Made by a program: the position numbers and the translations under genes
Source: UBA8514 sp034933685
GTDB taxonomy: Bacteria; Bacillota; Clostridia; Lachnospirales; Anaerotignaceae
NCBI GenBank assembly: GCA_034933685.1
Contig: JAYFNB010000033.1
Span: 1 to 64,000, forward strand
DNA length: 64,000 bases
Direction of reading: 5' to 3'
In this document: positions 1 to 7,098 of the stretch, one piece after another
How positions within the stretch are numbered: position 1 is the first letter of the stretch
Layout: each line of letters starts with the position of its first letter
The notes under the pieces: model-generated
Seen by the model: only the letters and a program-made list of their open reading frames with translations
Databases searched by the model: none
Told to the model about the DNA's origin: nothing

Positions 1-61
1 TCTTGCCTGTATGACACCAATTGAGTACAGGCACCATCTTATGAATCAGATAGCATAAAAG

Positions 62-92
62 TGACGTCAACCATAATGAATGATTGACGTCA
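62..92. repeat. Inverted repeat TGACGTCAA / TTGACGTCA
   Basis: Two perfect 9-bp arms (62-70 and 84-92) flank a 13-bp spacer; each arm also contains the palindrome TGACGTCA. A weaker hairpin, GCCTGTA/TACAGGC, lies at 5-32. There is no T-tract after either, so neither is a classical terminator. They sit just upstream of the broken tcdA gene and may be an operator or the scar of an insertion or deletion; the sequence does not decide. Confidence 0.5.
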
Positions 93-129
93 TCAAAGAA
101 TTTTATTATTTCCTATGTCTACTTGACAG

Positions 130-864
130 GGAGCGGTTCAAAGTAACGATGCAATGAAAAGACTTGAAACTTCTAGGGTAGCTATCTTTGGAATTGGTGG
201 AGTTGGCTCTTACACCGCGCAAGCAATTGCAAGAACCGGCATTGGTGCAATGGATTTAATTGATGACGATAAAGTTTGCCTTACCAATGTAAACCGTCAG
301 CTTATTGCAACACACTCGACCGTTGGGAAATTTAAGGTTGATGTAATGAAAGAACGCCTTTTGGATATTAACCCAAAATTAGAAGTAGAAATACATAAAT
401 GTTTTTTTAGCACAGAGCATTTAGATCAATTTGATTTTTCAAAATTTTCATATATTGTAGATGCCATTGACACAGTTTCTGTAAAACTAACGTTTGTGTA
501 ATGTGCGAAAGAAGCAAATGTGCCAATTATTAGCTGCATGGGTGCAGGGAACAAGTTAGACCCAACCAAGTTTGAAGTAGATGATATTTATAAAACATCT
601 GTTTGTCCATTGGCAAAGGTGAGGCGCTATGAACTGCGCAAGCGAGGAATTCCAAAGTTAAAGGTTGTCTATTCTAAAGAAAAGGTAAAAACACCTTTAG
701 AAGATATGAAAAACAGTTGCAAACAAAATTGTATTTGTCCACCTGAAACAAAAAGGAAATGTACAACCAGAAGACAAGTTCCAGGCAGCATTTCGTTTGT
801 TCCTTCTGTCGCTGGATTAATACTGGTTGGTGAGGTAATTAAGAATATTGCACAAATTAAATAA
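130..864 (+). pseudogene. tcdA: Broken tRNA threonylcarbamoyladenosine dehydratase (TcdA/ThiF family)
   Basis: TcdA is an E1-like ATP-dependent enzyme that converts t6A37 of tRNA to its cyclic form. The reading frame shows the Rossmann motif GIGGVGSY, then DDDKVCLTNVNRQ, then VDAID, and after an interruption SCMGAGNKLDPTKFEV and a Cys pair (CICPP). Two lesions are visible. The usual N-terminal 20 or so residues are not in frame: stops precede position 127. A TAA at 499-501 interrupts the same frame, since the family text continues directly after it (AKEANVPIISCMGAGNK). The C-terminal part up to 864 is otherwise intact. A single base change would restore the middle, so a sequencing error there is possible, but the missing start argues for a true pseudogene. 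Confidence 0.88.
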
Positions 865-948
865 GTGTTTTGATAAATGTATTTATGTTTGAGAAGTCTA
901 GTTAAAAAGATTGGCGTAAAAGTCAGTCTTTTATTTTTTATTTTGTTA

Positions 949-977
949 TTGACAACACAACGAAGGCAAAGTATAAT
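949..977 (+). promoter_or_regulatory. Sigma-70 type promoter
   Basis: TTGACA (949-954), a 17-bp spacer and TATAAT (972-977): a perfect consensus housekeeping promoter. Transcription would begin near 985, and the early RNA can fold TACTAA (981-986) with TTAGTA (1001-1006) just ahead of a strong AAAGGAGGT ribosome site (1012-1020). It drives the mini-ORF at 1029 and probably the SGNH hydrolase. Confidence 0.85.
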
Positions 978-1028
978 AACTACTAAATACATATGCATTA
1001 TTAGTATTTTGAAAGGAGGTACATTCAA

Positions 1029-1097
1029 ATGTGTTCCACTATCTTTATAGTGTTAAGGCTCAACTTTAGGAACGGGCGAATGTGCAATTGTAAGTAA
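1029..1097 (+). CDS. Cys-containing 22-residue mini-ORF, possible leader peptide
   Basis: This short ORF begins with ATG 8 bases after a near-perfect AAAGGAGGT and follows a consensus promoter, so it is very likely translated. The peptide starts MCST and ends GRMCNCK, with three Cys and two Met in 22 residues plus four Arg or Lys. The block Arg-Met-Cys-Asn recurs in the Met/Cys-rich peptide at 1896. No terminator hairpin lies between it and the SGNH gene 44 bases downstream, so if it regulates, it would do so by translation coupling or a mechanism I cannot see. I do not assign a family; a cysteine-responsive leader peptide is an inference from composition and placement. Confidence 0.6.
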   Translation: MCSTIFIVLRLNFRNGRMCNCK

Positions 1098-1141
1098 CTA
1101 AATCCCAATCTTAATTAAAATAAAGGAACGAGGTGCTTACA

Positions 1142-1756
1142 ATGAAAAACATACTTTGCTTTGGTGATTCGAATACATATGGATTAAAGCCAGATGGAAC
1201 AGGAAGATATGATTTTAGTGTGCGTTATCCAGGTAAGCTGCAAGGCTTGCTTGGCAATGAATTTCATGTGATTGAAGAAGGCTGTCCTGGACGAACAACG
1301 GTTTATGAGGATATAAACCGTCCATTTAAAAAAGCAATAGATTATATTGTACCATGTTTACAATCCCATATTCCATTAGATTATGTTGTAGTAATGTTAG
1401 GAACAAACGATTGCAAATTCGCTTACAATGCTACTAGCAAAGAGATTGCTTTTGGACTGTCTCAAGTTATTGACGAAGTTAGAAGTATAACACCTTCGTC
1501 CCAAGTTTTAATTATATCTCCAATACATCTTGGTGATGCTATATGGAAATATGATTTTGAGTTTAATGAAAAATCAGTGGAAGTGTCCAAGGGGCTGAGC
1601 CATGAATACAGGTTGATTGCGCTTGAAATCGGCAGTTTGTTTTTGGATGCTTCAACAATAGCTAGTCCAAGTTCAATTGACGAGGAACACATTGATGAAT
1701 TTGGACATAATAAAATTGCAATTGCAGTAGCAGAAATAATAAGAAATATTCGATGA
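1142..1756 (+). CDS. SGNH/GDSL-type esterase (lipase-like acylhydrolase)
   Basis: A 204-residue SGNH hydrolase. Block I is FGDSNTYG with nucleophile Ser10, block III is MLGTNDCK, and the C-terminal DEEH supplies the Asp-x-x-His of the catalytic triad. There is no signal peptide, so it is cytoplasmic. The family removes acyl (often acetyl) groups from small esters or sugars; the substrate is not readable from sequence. I chose ATG 1142, nine bases after AGGAACGAGG, over the GTG at 1133 because the protein then starts MKNILCFGDSN as relatives do. It shares a promoter with the upstream mini-ORF and has no clear terminator behind it. Confidence 0.85.
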   Translation: MKNILCFGDSNTYGLKPDGTGRYDFSVRYPGKLQGLLGNEFHVIEEGCPGRTTVYEDINRPFKKAIDYIVPCLQSHIPLDYVVVMLGTNDCKFAYNATSKEIAFGLSQVIDEVRSITPSSQVLIISPIHLGDAIWKYDFEFNEKSVEVSKGLSHEYRLIALEIGSLFLDASTIASPSSIDEEHIDEFGHNKIAIAVAEIIRNIR

Positions 1757-1786
1757 TGAAAAAATTAATAAAATTTTAAAAAGATG

Positions 1787-1815
1787 TTGACATATTAAAA
1801 TTTTAGGTGTAGTAT
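1787..1815 (+). promoter_or_regulatory. Promoter of the Met/Cys peptide - yezD - metY unit
   Basis: TTGACA (1787-1792), 17-bp spacer, TAGTAT (1810-1815) preceded by TG. It lies only 31 bases after the SGNH stop and about 80 bases before the Met/Cys-rich mini-ORF, giving a leader RNA of roughly 390 bases before the yezD start. Confidence 0.75.
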
Positions 1816-1895
1816 CTACAACAAAACATATAATTCATATTAACAAACTAGGAGTTAGTTAATTTGAATATAAAAAATTAGGAGGTGTAAGGAGT

Positions 1896-2036
1896 ATGAA
1901 AAAAGCAAACAATTGTAAAATGCAGATCATGTGTTCATGTATGATGGTGATGAGCCGAATGTGTAATGAAATGATGGAAACGGATCGAATGTGTTATAGT
2001 ATCATGTGTGAATCTGAACAATGTTATGCTTTTTAA
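1896..2036 (+). CDS. Met/Cys-rich 46-residue peptide, candidate sulfur-sensing leader peptide
   Basis: ATG 1896 follows AGGAGGTGTAAGGAG, so translation should be efficient. Of 46 residues 11 are Met (including the start) and 7 are Cys; the central part contains MCSCMMVMSRMCNEMM and later DRMCYSIMC. There is no signal peptide or membrane segment. It is followed by an intrinsic terminator at 2133-2176 and then by yezD and an O-acetylhomoserine sulfhydrylase, the enzyme that makes homocysteine from sulfide. Composition plus terminator plus target enzyme is the classic layout of amino-acid attenuation, here for methionine and/or cysteine. An alternative is a small metal-binding (thiol/thioether) peptide. 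I recognise no named family. Confidence 0.75.
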   Translation: MKKANNCKMQIMCSCMMVMSRMCNEMMETDRMCYSIMCESEQCYAF

Positions 2037-2132
2037 AATAAATTTTGTTTAGGGTATTTTTATACATATCACACACCATATTGCTAAGTAAAAGCAACTA
2101 TGAGAAATAATGATTGACTATGCGGCATATTC

Positions 2133-2176
2133 ACTGTTTCATTAAATGACTACATTTAATTGGAAGCAGTTTTTTT
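2133..2176 (+). terminator. Intrinsic terminator / attenuator before yezD-metY
   Basis: The stem pairs ACTG-TTC-TTAAATG (from 2133) with CATTTAA-GAA-CAGT (to 2170) around an ACTA loop with small bulges, and is followed by seven T. It separates the Met/Cys peptide from the biosynthetic genes that share its promoter, so it must be read through for metY expression. Part of the 5' arm (2136-2145) can pair with codons 23-26 of the peptide ORF (1964-1973), a possible antiterminator. Confidence 0.75.
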
Positions 2177-2212
2177 ATGCCCTTTTTATATTATTTTTAA
2201 AGGAGTCCCTGA

Positions 2213-2362
2213 ATGGATAAAAATATATCAACAGAAATTAAAACTGCAACAGAACAAATAGAAAAAATTCTTAAACAAATTAAGTATGGTTCAATTACAT
2301 TAGTTGTACAAGATGGAAGAATCATTCAAATAGAACGTTATGAAAAAATAAGAATTAAGTAA
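2213..2362 (+). CDS. YezD-like small protein (DUF2292)
   Basis: A 49-residue protein: an N-terminal helix rich in Glu/Lys/Ile followed by KYGSITLVVQDGRIIQIERYEKIR, the hallmark two-strand part of DUF2292/YezD proteins (quoted here in part). Members are 50-60 residues long and are commonly linked to sulfur assimilation genes; their biochemical role is not established. It has an AGGAGTCC ribosome site and lies 58 bases before metY, with which it is surely cotranscribed after the attenuator. Confidence 0.78.
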   Translation: MDKNISTEIKTATEQIEKILKQIKYGSITLVVQDGRIIQIERYEKIRIK

Positions 2363-2420
2363 AATTAAAAAATTAAACTAACAACTATAAAAACTAGACA
2401 AGAGAAAGAGGTAATTAATT

Positions 2421-3716
2421 ATGAGTAAATTAAACGAGAGAATTTTAAAATTTGAAACAAAACAGCTTCACATAGGACAGGAAAATGCAGACCCAACAAC
2501 AGATGCAAGGGCAGTGCCTATTTACCAAACATCCTCTTATGTGTTCCACAATAGTGAGCATGCAGCAGCAAGATTTGGGCTTAGAGATGCAGGAAATATT
2601 TACGGAAGACTTACAAACCCAACGCAGGGTGTTTTTGAAGAAAGAATAGCAGCTCTTGAGGGTGGTGTTGCGGCATTGGCAGTAGCGTCAGGTGCAGCGG
2701 CTATATCTTATACCCTCCAAAATCTTGCGCAAAATGGAGACCATATCGTTTCCGCAAAAACAATTTATGGCGGTACATTTAATTTATTGGCACATACACT
2801 CCCTCAGTATGGAATTACAACAACATTCGTTGATGCTAACAATTTAGATGAAATTGAGAGTGCAATTAAAGAAAACACAAAGGCAGTTTTTATTGAGACA
2901 CTTGGCAACCCTAATTCAAATGTAGTGGATATTGAGGAAATTGCAAAAATTGCTCATTCCCACAAAATTCCACTGGTTATCGACAGTACATTTGGTACAC
3001 CATACTTAATTAGACCAATTGAATATGGCGCAGACATTGTAGTTCATTCAGCAACTAAGTTTATCGGCGGACACGGAACAGCAATTGGTGGTGTAATTGT
3101 AGACAGCGGTAAGTTTGATTGGGAAGCGTCTGGAAAGTTTTCTTCTCTTACAGAACCAAATCCAAGTTATCATGGAATAAGCTTTACAAAGGCAGTAGGT
3201 CCAGCGGCATTTGTAACAAAGATAAGAGCAATTTTGCTTAGAGATACAGGTGCGGCATTATCACCATTCCATGCATTTCTTTTCTTGCAAGGCCTTGAAA
3301 CACTATCATTAAGAGTTGAAAGACACGTTGAAAATACCCTTAAAGTAGTTGACTATTTATCAAGACATCCACAGGTGGAGAATGTAAATCACCCATCCCT
3401 AAAGGATGCACCAACACATGAACTTTATTGCAAGTATTTTCCTAAGGGTGCAGGCTCAATATTTACATTTGAGATTAAGGGCGGCGAAGAAGAAGCTAAA
3501 AAGTTTATTGATAACTTACAGGTGTTTTCGTTGCTTGCAAATGTTGCAGATGTAAAATCCCTTGTAATTCACCCAGCATCAACAACACATTCTCAGTTAA
3601 CCCAAGGTGAACTTGCTGACCAGGGGATAAATCCAAATACAATCAGGTTATCAATTGGTACAGAACATATTGATGATATCATTTTTGATTTAGAAGAGGC
3701 ATTCAAGGCTATATAG
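2421..3716 (+). CDS. metY: O-acetylhomoserine sulfhydrylase (O-acetylhomoserine aminocarboxypropyltransferase)
   Basis: A 431-residue PLP enzyme of the Cys/Met metabolism family, which makes homocysteine from O-acetyl-L-homoserine and sulfide in the cytoplasm. The N-terminus has TKQLHIGQ and YQTSSYVF; the phosphate-binding region is VASGAAAI; IDSTFGTPYL and VHSATKFIGGHGT carry the PLP-binding Asp and Lys213. The GGVIVDSGKFDW insertion and full length of about 430 residues separate MetY from the shorter MetB/MetC enzymes. It is the target of the putative Met/Cys leader peptide and attenuator upstream, and it ends in a strong terminator. Confidence 0.93.
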   Translation: MSKLNERILKFETKQLHIGQENADPTTDARAVPIYQTSSYVFHNSEHAAARFGLRDAGNIYGRLTNPTQGVFEERIAALEGGVAALAVASGAAAISYTLQNLAQNGDHIVSAKTIYGGTFNLLAHTLPQYGITTTFVDANNLDEIESAIKENTKAVFIETLGNPNSNVVDIEEIAKIAHSHKIPLVIDSTFGTPYLIRPIEYGADIVVHSATKFIGGHGTAIGGVIVDSGKFDWEASGKFSSLTEPNPSYHGISFTKAVGPAAFVTKIRAILLRDTGAALSPFHAFLFLQGLETLSLRVERHVENTLKVVDYLSRHPQVENVNHPSLKDAPTHELYCKYFPKGAGSIFTFEIKGGEEEAKKFIDNLQVFSLLANVADVKSLVIHPASTTHSQLTQGELADQGINPNTIRLSIGTEHIDDIIFDLEEAFKAI

Positions 3717-3750
3717 GCTATCTAAATATATGATGGTTGACTGAAAATTA

Positions 3751-3797
3751 AAGGCTGTTAAACTTTTAAATTTAAAAGTTTAACAGCCTTTGTCTAT
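3751..3797 (+). terminator. Terminator formed by a perfect 40-bp palindrome
   Basis: Two 20-base arms, 3751-3770 and 3771-3790, are exact reverse complements with no spacer; the right arm ends AACAGCCTT and runs into TTTGTCT. It closes the metY transcript and could also stop transcription from the other strand. Confidence 0.85.
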
Positions 3798-3904
3798 AAT
3801 CAAATTAAAAAGGAGGTTGGCATCTAAAGTGCAAAGGCATCTATTGCATTCCTAATTGGTAGGCAGGTAAAAAAGGCAATGGAAAACTTTATGGGAGGAA
3901 AATT

Positions 3905-4273
3905 ATGAAAGTTAAAATAGCAATTGTCAGTACAGACGGAAAAATTGTTAATGAACATTTTGCAAGAACAAAAAATTTTCATATTTTTGAAATTTATGTA
4001 AATAACTACAGATATTTAGAAACAAGAAATATTAATTCATTTTGCAATGATGAAAGTCATTCCAATGCTACACTTGATGATGTGATTGAAGTTATAAAAG
4101 ATTGCACAGCAATTGTTGCAGCAAAAATTGGCGATGGGGCAAGTCTTTACATGGGTAAAAAAGGATTTACCGTATTTGAAGCCCCATATTTAATAGATGG
4201 GGTAATAAAGAAAATTATAGGGGATGATTTATTGGAGCTAGAAAGAGAGGAGCAGGTTTGGAATTTCATATAA
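3905..4273 (+). CDS. NifX/NifB-type dinitrogenase cofactor domain protein
   Basis: A 122-residue single-domain protein of the dinitrogenase iron-molybdenum cofactor family (NifX/NifY and the NifB C-terminus). Visible landmarks are IAIVSTDGKIVNEHFARTKNF at the N-terminus, which includes the conserved HF, and VAAKIGDGASLYMGKKGFTVFEA. Such proteins bind metal-sulfur cofactors. Just upstream, an open stretch (3828-3908) reads as a protein tail ending KAMENFMGGKL and overlaps this start by ATGA, so an upstream partner gene has been lost. Downstream lies a decayed NifB-like radical SAM gene. No nitrogenase genes are present, so a role in nitrogen fixation cannot be claimed; this may be the last intact piece of a degraded locus. 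Confidence 0.7.
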   Translation: MKVKIAIVSTDGKIVNEHFARTKNFHIFEIYVNNYRYLETRNINSFCNDESHSNATLDDVIEVIKDCTAIVAAKIGDGASLYMGKKGFTVFEAPYLIDGVIKKIIGDDLLELEREEQVWNFI

Positions 4274-4640
4274 CGAGTTAACACTAAGGCTTCCATGCTT
4301 TGTAAAAGGAAAGAAGGGTGAAACAGGTAGAATTCACATTCCTATTAGCCTAGGATGTAACATAGAATGTAAATTTTGCGACTGGCAAATAAATGATTTT
4401 GAGAACGCTCTGGAGTTGCATCAACGGTGATATCTCCTGAGGAAGCCATAGATATAATTAGAAAGTATCTTGAATTGGTTCAGGTGATTACGGTAGCTGG
4501 TATAGTTTACATAGTAGCAAGTGGAGAAATGACGGCTATAAATGCAACTAATTCATTTTGTGCCTAAAAATAATATTGCAGCCAGACTAGGTTAACCTGA
4601 AAGGTGCTTTGCTATTTCACCAATTGAAGAATAAATAATT
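4274..4640 (+). pseudogene. Decayed NifB-like radical SAM gene
   Basis: One frame reads LPCFVKGKKGETGRIHIP and then CNIECKFC, the CxxxCxxC cluster site of radical SAM enzymes in the NifB subgroup context, until a TGA near 4428. A second frame then continues with VISPEEAIDIIRKYLEL and ITVAGI, which is the next NifB-like block, before stopping near 4566. A third piece, PERCFAISPIEE, follows. At least one frameshift around 4405-4425 and later stops make it non-functional. It immediately follows the NifX-like gene, consistent with a former operon. Confidence 0.72.
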
Positions 4641-4709
4641 GAAAATAGTAGGATAAAGATGTATGATAAATAAAAGTGTACAAAGAAAGAAAAAGGGAGG
4701 AGAAAAATT

Positions 4710-5303
4710 ATGAGTTTAGAATTTGACGAGCAGTTATCTCTTTTGCAAAAGCCCAAGAGAGAGGAAATGACAGATGAGCAATATCAGATTTTTAATGAAA
4801 GCGTAGAAAACATGGAAAAAAATTGGGGATTTATTAATAACCTTTTTAAGGTTCTTCCTTTAAATCCATCACAGTATGTAGGTTTTTTAGATTTTAAAGG
4901 TTCTCTTTTCAATCCCGAAACCTGCTATTTAAGTAATGTAGACAAGGAAATGATTGGGCTTGTGGTTTCATCTATAAATTGCTGTTCTTATTGTATAACC
5001 ACTCATTCAGACGCTCTGAGAGGATATACAAAAGATTCCCAGTGGGTTGATAAATTGTCCTATAACTACCGTTCTGCAAAACTGACAATGAAACAGAAGG
5101 CACTTTGCGATTATGCTTGGTTTGTTACTTCCCATCCAAGCGAAATTGATGCTACCCAAATAGAAGGTTTACGTGCTGCAGGGTTTAATGACCACGAAAT
5201 ATTAGAAGCAGCCTTTGTTGCGGGTTTCTTTAACTATACAAATCGTTGGGTTAGTACCATTGGTGCGGTTGCCAACGCAGGACATTTCAATCACAATCGA
5301 TAA
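4710..5303 (+). CDS. Peroxidase-related protein of the carboxymuconolactone decarboxylase/AhpD family
   Basis: A 197-residue protein with the AhpD-type core: the redox pair Cys92-Ser-Tyr-Cys95 with His99 four residues later, preceded by the helix DKEMIGLVVSSIN. The C-terminal part (AGFNDHEILEAAFVAGFFNYTNRW) is typical of uncharacterised peroxidase-related enzymes of about 190 residues. Members use the CxxC pair for thiol-dependent peroxide reduction; the substrate here is unknown. An AGGGAGGAG ribosome site precedes ATG 4710. It is monocistronic, with a terminator 56 bases after the stop. Confidence 0.83.
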   Translation: MSLEFDEQLSLLQKPKREEMTDEQYQIFNESVENMEKNWGFINNLFKVLPLNPSQYVGFLDFKGSLFNPETCYLSNVDKEMIGLVVSSINCCSYCITTHSDALRGYTKDSQWVDKLSYNYRSAKLTMKQKALCDYAWFVTSHPSEIDATQIEGLRAAGFNDHEILEAAFVAGFFNYTNRWVSTIGAVANAGHFNHNR

Positions 5304-5358
5304 ATATGAGCTAAGAATAAACACTAAATAATTGCTTTGAAACAATTGTTGAAAAAAG

Positions 5359-5389
5359 GAATCAAGACTACTTGTCTTGATTCTTTTTT
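5359..5389 (+). terminator. Intrinsic terminator
   Basis: GAATCAAGAC (5359-5368) pairs with GTCTTGATTC (5374-5383) around a TACTT loop, followed by six T. It ends the AhpD-like gene transcript. Confidence 0.9.
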
Positions 5390-5462
5390 GTAGCTTATAA
5401 TTCGTTATATTTTAATAAAAGAAATATTAATATTAGGGCGTAAAAGATTAATCAAGTTCCAC

Positions 5463-5490
5463 TTGACAATAAGCTGATATTAGATATATT
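5463..5490 (+). promoter_or_regulatory. Promoter upstream of larE
   Basis: TTGACA (5463-5468) with TATATT at 5485-5490 (16-bp spacer; an overlapping TATTAT gives 18). It lies about 60 bases before the larE start, which has an AAGGAGG ribosome site. Confidence 0.65.
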
Positions 5491-5548
5491 ATAGTAATCA
5501 TATAGGAATTATAAGATTAAATATGTGACTTAATTTAAGGAGGAAATT

Positions 5549-6358
5549 ATGGATAGCGTATATGAAAAGTATGAAAAGCTCAAGCAATATCTGAAAAGTT
5601 TAGAAAGCGTTGTTGTAGCCTTTTCGGGCGGAGTTGATTCAACATTTTTACTAAAAACAGCGCACGATGTATTAGGTAAGAAGGCCATTGCGGTAACGGC
5701 ACGCTCGCTTAGTTTTCCCAAACGTGAGCTTGAAGAAGCAAGAGCATTTGCTGATGAGAACAAAATTGAACATATCATTGTGGATTCTGAGGAACTTGAT
5801 ATAGATGGTTTTTCTAAAAATCCATTGAACCGATGCTATCTTTGTAAATCGGAACTTTTTACTAAAATTAAAATTATTGCGGAGCAAAAAGGAATTAAAA
5901 ACATTGCTGAAGGTTCAAATGTTGATGATAACGGTGATTATCGGCCAGGGCTTATGGCTGTGGCAGAGTTTGGAATTAAGAGTCCTCTTAGACATGTGGA
6001 TCTTTCTAAGGAAGAAATACGTCATCTTTCAAAAGAGATGGGTCTTTACACTTGGAACAAACAGTCTTTCGCTTGTTTGTCTTCTCGTTTTCCTTATGGA
6101 GAAAGCATTACCCCAGACAGACTCAGTATGATTGATCAAGCAGAGCAATTTTTACTGGATTTGGGATTTCATCAAGTAAGGGTTCGTTATCACGATAATT
6201 TGGCAAGAATTGAAATAGACGAGTCTGGGTTTGAAAAAATGTTGAATAAACAGTTGCGTGAGAAAATTCATGCAAAATTTAAACAAATCGGGTTTACCTA
6301 TGTTTCTGTTGATATAAAAGGTTACAGAACAGGAAGCATGAATGAAACTTTAGGTTAA
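5549..6358 (+). CDS. larE: ATP-dependent sulfur transferase LarE-like
   Basis: A 269-residue PP-loop ATP pyrophosphatase. The P-loop SGGVDS is at residues 26-31, followed by VTARSLSFPKREL, the RCYLCK pair (Cys96, Cys99), EGSNVDD, the RPG motif and SFACLSSRFPYG with Cys176. LarE adds sulfur to the pyridinium carboxylate mononucleotide in making the nickel-pincer cofactor; in Lactobacillus plantarum Cys176 is the sacrificial donor. Other LarE enzymes hold a 4Fe-4S cluster with three cysteines and are catalytic; having Cys96, Cys99 and Cys176 together makes that type plausible here. No larA, larB or larC gene is nearby, so the cofactor pathway is not proven from this window. The next gene is an Rrf2 regulator 79 bases downstream. 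Confidence 0.85.
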   Translation: MDSVYEKYEKLKQYLKSLESVVVAFSGGVDSTFLLKTAHDVLGKKAIAVTARSLSFPKRELEEARAFADENKIEHIIVDSEELDIDGFSKNPLNRCYLCKSELFTKIKIIAEQKGIKNIAEGSNVDDNGDYRPGLMAVAEFGIKSPLRHVDLSKEEIRHLSKEMGLYTWNKQSFACLSSRFPYGESITPDRLSMIDQAEQFLLDLGFHQVRVRYHDNLARIEIDESGFEKMLNKQLREKIHAKFKQIGFTYVSVDIKGYRTGSMNETLG

Positions 6359-6436
6359 GAAAGTGAAGAGTAGTAGGCGCAACTTTTAATTTATATTATC
6401 AAATAATGTAAATGACGAAATTGGATGGTGATTTAT

Positions 6437-6889
6437 ATGAAAATATCCACAAGAGGGCGTTATGCTATAATGTTGATGCTGGAATTGGCATTAGATAATA
6501 CAGGAGAATTTATTACCATTAAAAGTATATCTGAAAAACAAAATATTTCAGATAAGTACTTGGAACAGATTATTAATGTCTTAAGCCGTAGTGGATTTGT
6601 AAAAAGCAAACGGGGGTCGCAGGGTGGTTATAAGCTTTCAAAACCCGCTGAAAAGTATACAATAGGTATGATTTTAAGGTTAATTGAGGGAAGCCTTGTT
6701 CCTATTGCTTGCATGGAAGATGACCCTAATCAGTGTCCCCGTTGCAATCAATGTGTTACATTAGATATATGGAAGAAACTTGATGAAGCCATTAGCAGTG
6801 TGGTTGATAACATTACAATTGCTGATTTGGCTCAAAAACAAAAGGCCAAGATTTTATTTATTGAAGATAAAGCAGACAATGCTGTGTAA
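6437..6889 (+). CDS. Rrf2 family transcriptional regulator with Fe-S type cysteines
   Basis: A 150-residue winged-helix protein with the family start MKISTRGRYAIMLMLELAL and the recognition region VLSRSGFVKSKRGSQGGYKL. Four cysteines at 92, 100, 103 and 106 (ACMEDDPNQCPRCNQC) occupy the place of the IscR 2Fe-2S ligands, so it probably senses iron-sulfur status, redox or NO. I chose ATG 6437, preceded by GGATGGTG at a suitable distance, over ATG 6425, because relatives start MKIS. It lies after larE and may control sulfur or Fe-S genes; CymR, the Bacillus cysteine regulator of the same family, lacks these cysteines. No terminator is obvious after it. Confidence 0.87.
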   Translation: MKISTRGRYAIMLMLELALDNTGEFITIKSISEKQNISDKYLEQIINVLSRSGFVKSKRGSQGGYKLSKPAEKYTIGMILRLIEGSLVPIACMEDDPNQCPRCNQCVTLDIWKKLDEAISSVVDNITIADLAQKQKAKILFIEDKADNAV

Positions 6890-7098
6890 TTATTTCGTCA
6901 GTCTTGGTTATATAGTGAAAGGTCTAATGTGAGGAATATGTTAATAGGTTATCGATGATATTCAATATGGTGTCAATCAAGGTGAATATAAAATACTAGC
7001 ATACCTTAAGGGCAATTACAACATTTGAAAGTCTCAGAACGATCATGATTTTACAATAAATTTCTTTTCATACACAACAATGGTTTCGTAATAGAAAA
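6890..7098. other. Intergenic stretch between convergent genes
   Basis: Between the Rrf2 stop and the convergent oxidoreductase there is no ORF with a ribosome site and no family-like translation in any frame. Only the shared hairpin at 7099-7130 stands out. Confidence 0.5.

Noticed and set aside
669..1028. 119-codon ORF on the minus strand
   Set aside because: It overlaps the tcdA pseudogene and the consensus promoter at 949; the translation is hydrophobic without family features.
1800..2420. S-box (SAM) riboswitch or T-box upstream of metY
   Set aside because: I looked for the T-box sequence AGGGTGGNACCGCG and for S-box core elements and found neither; the region is occupied by a translated-looking ORF and a simple terminator.
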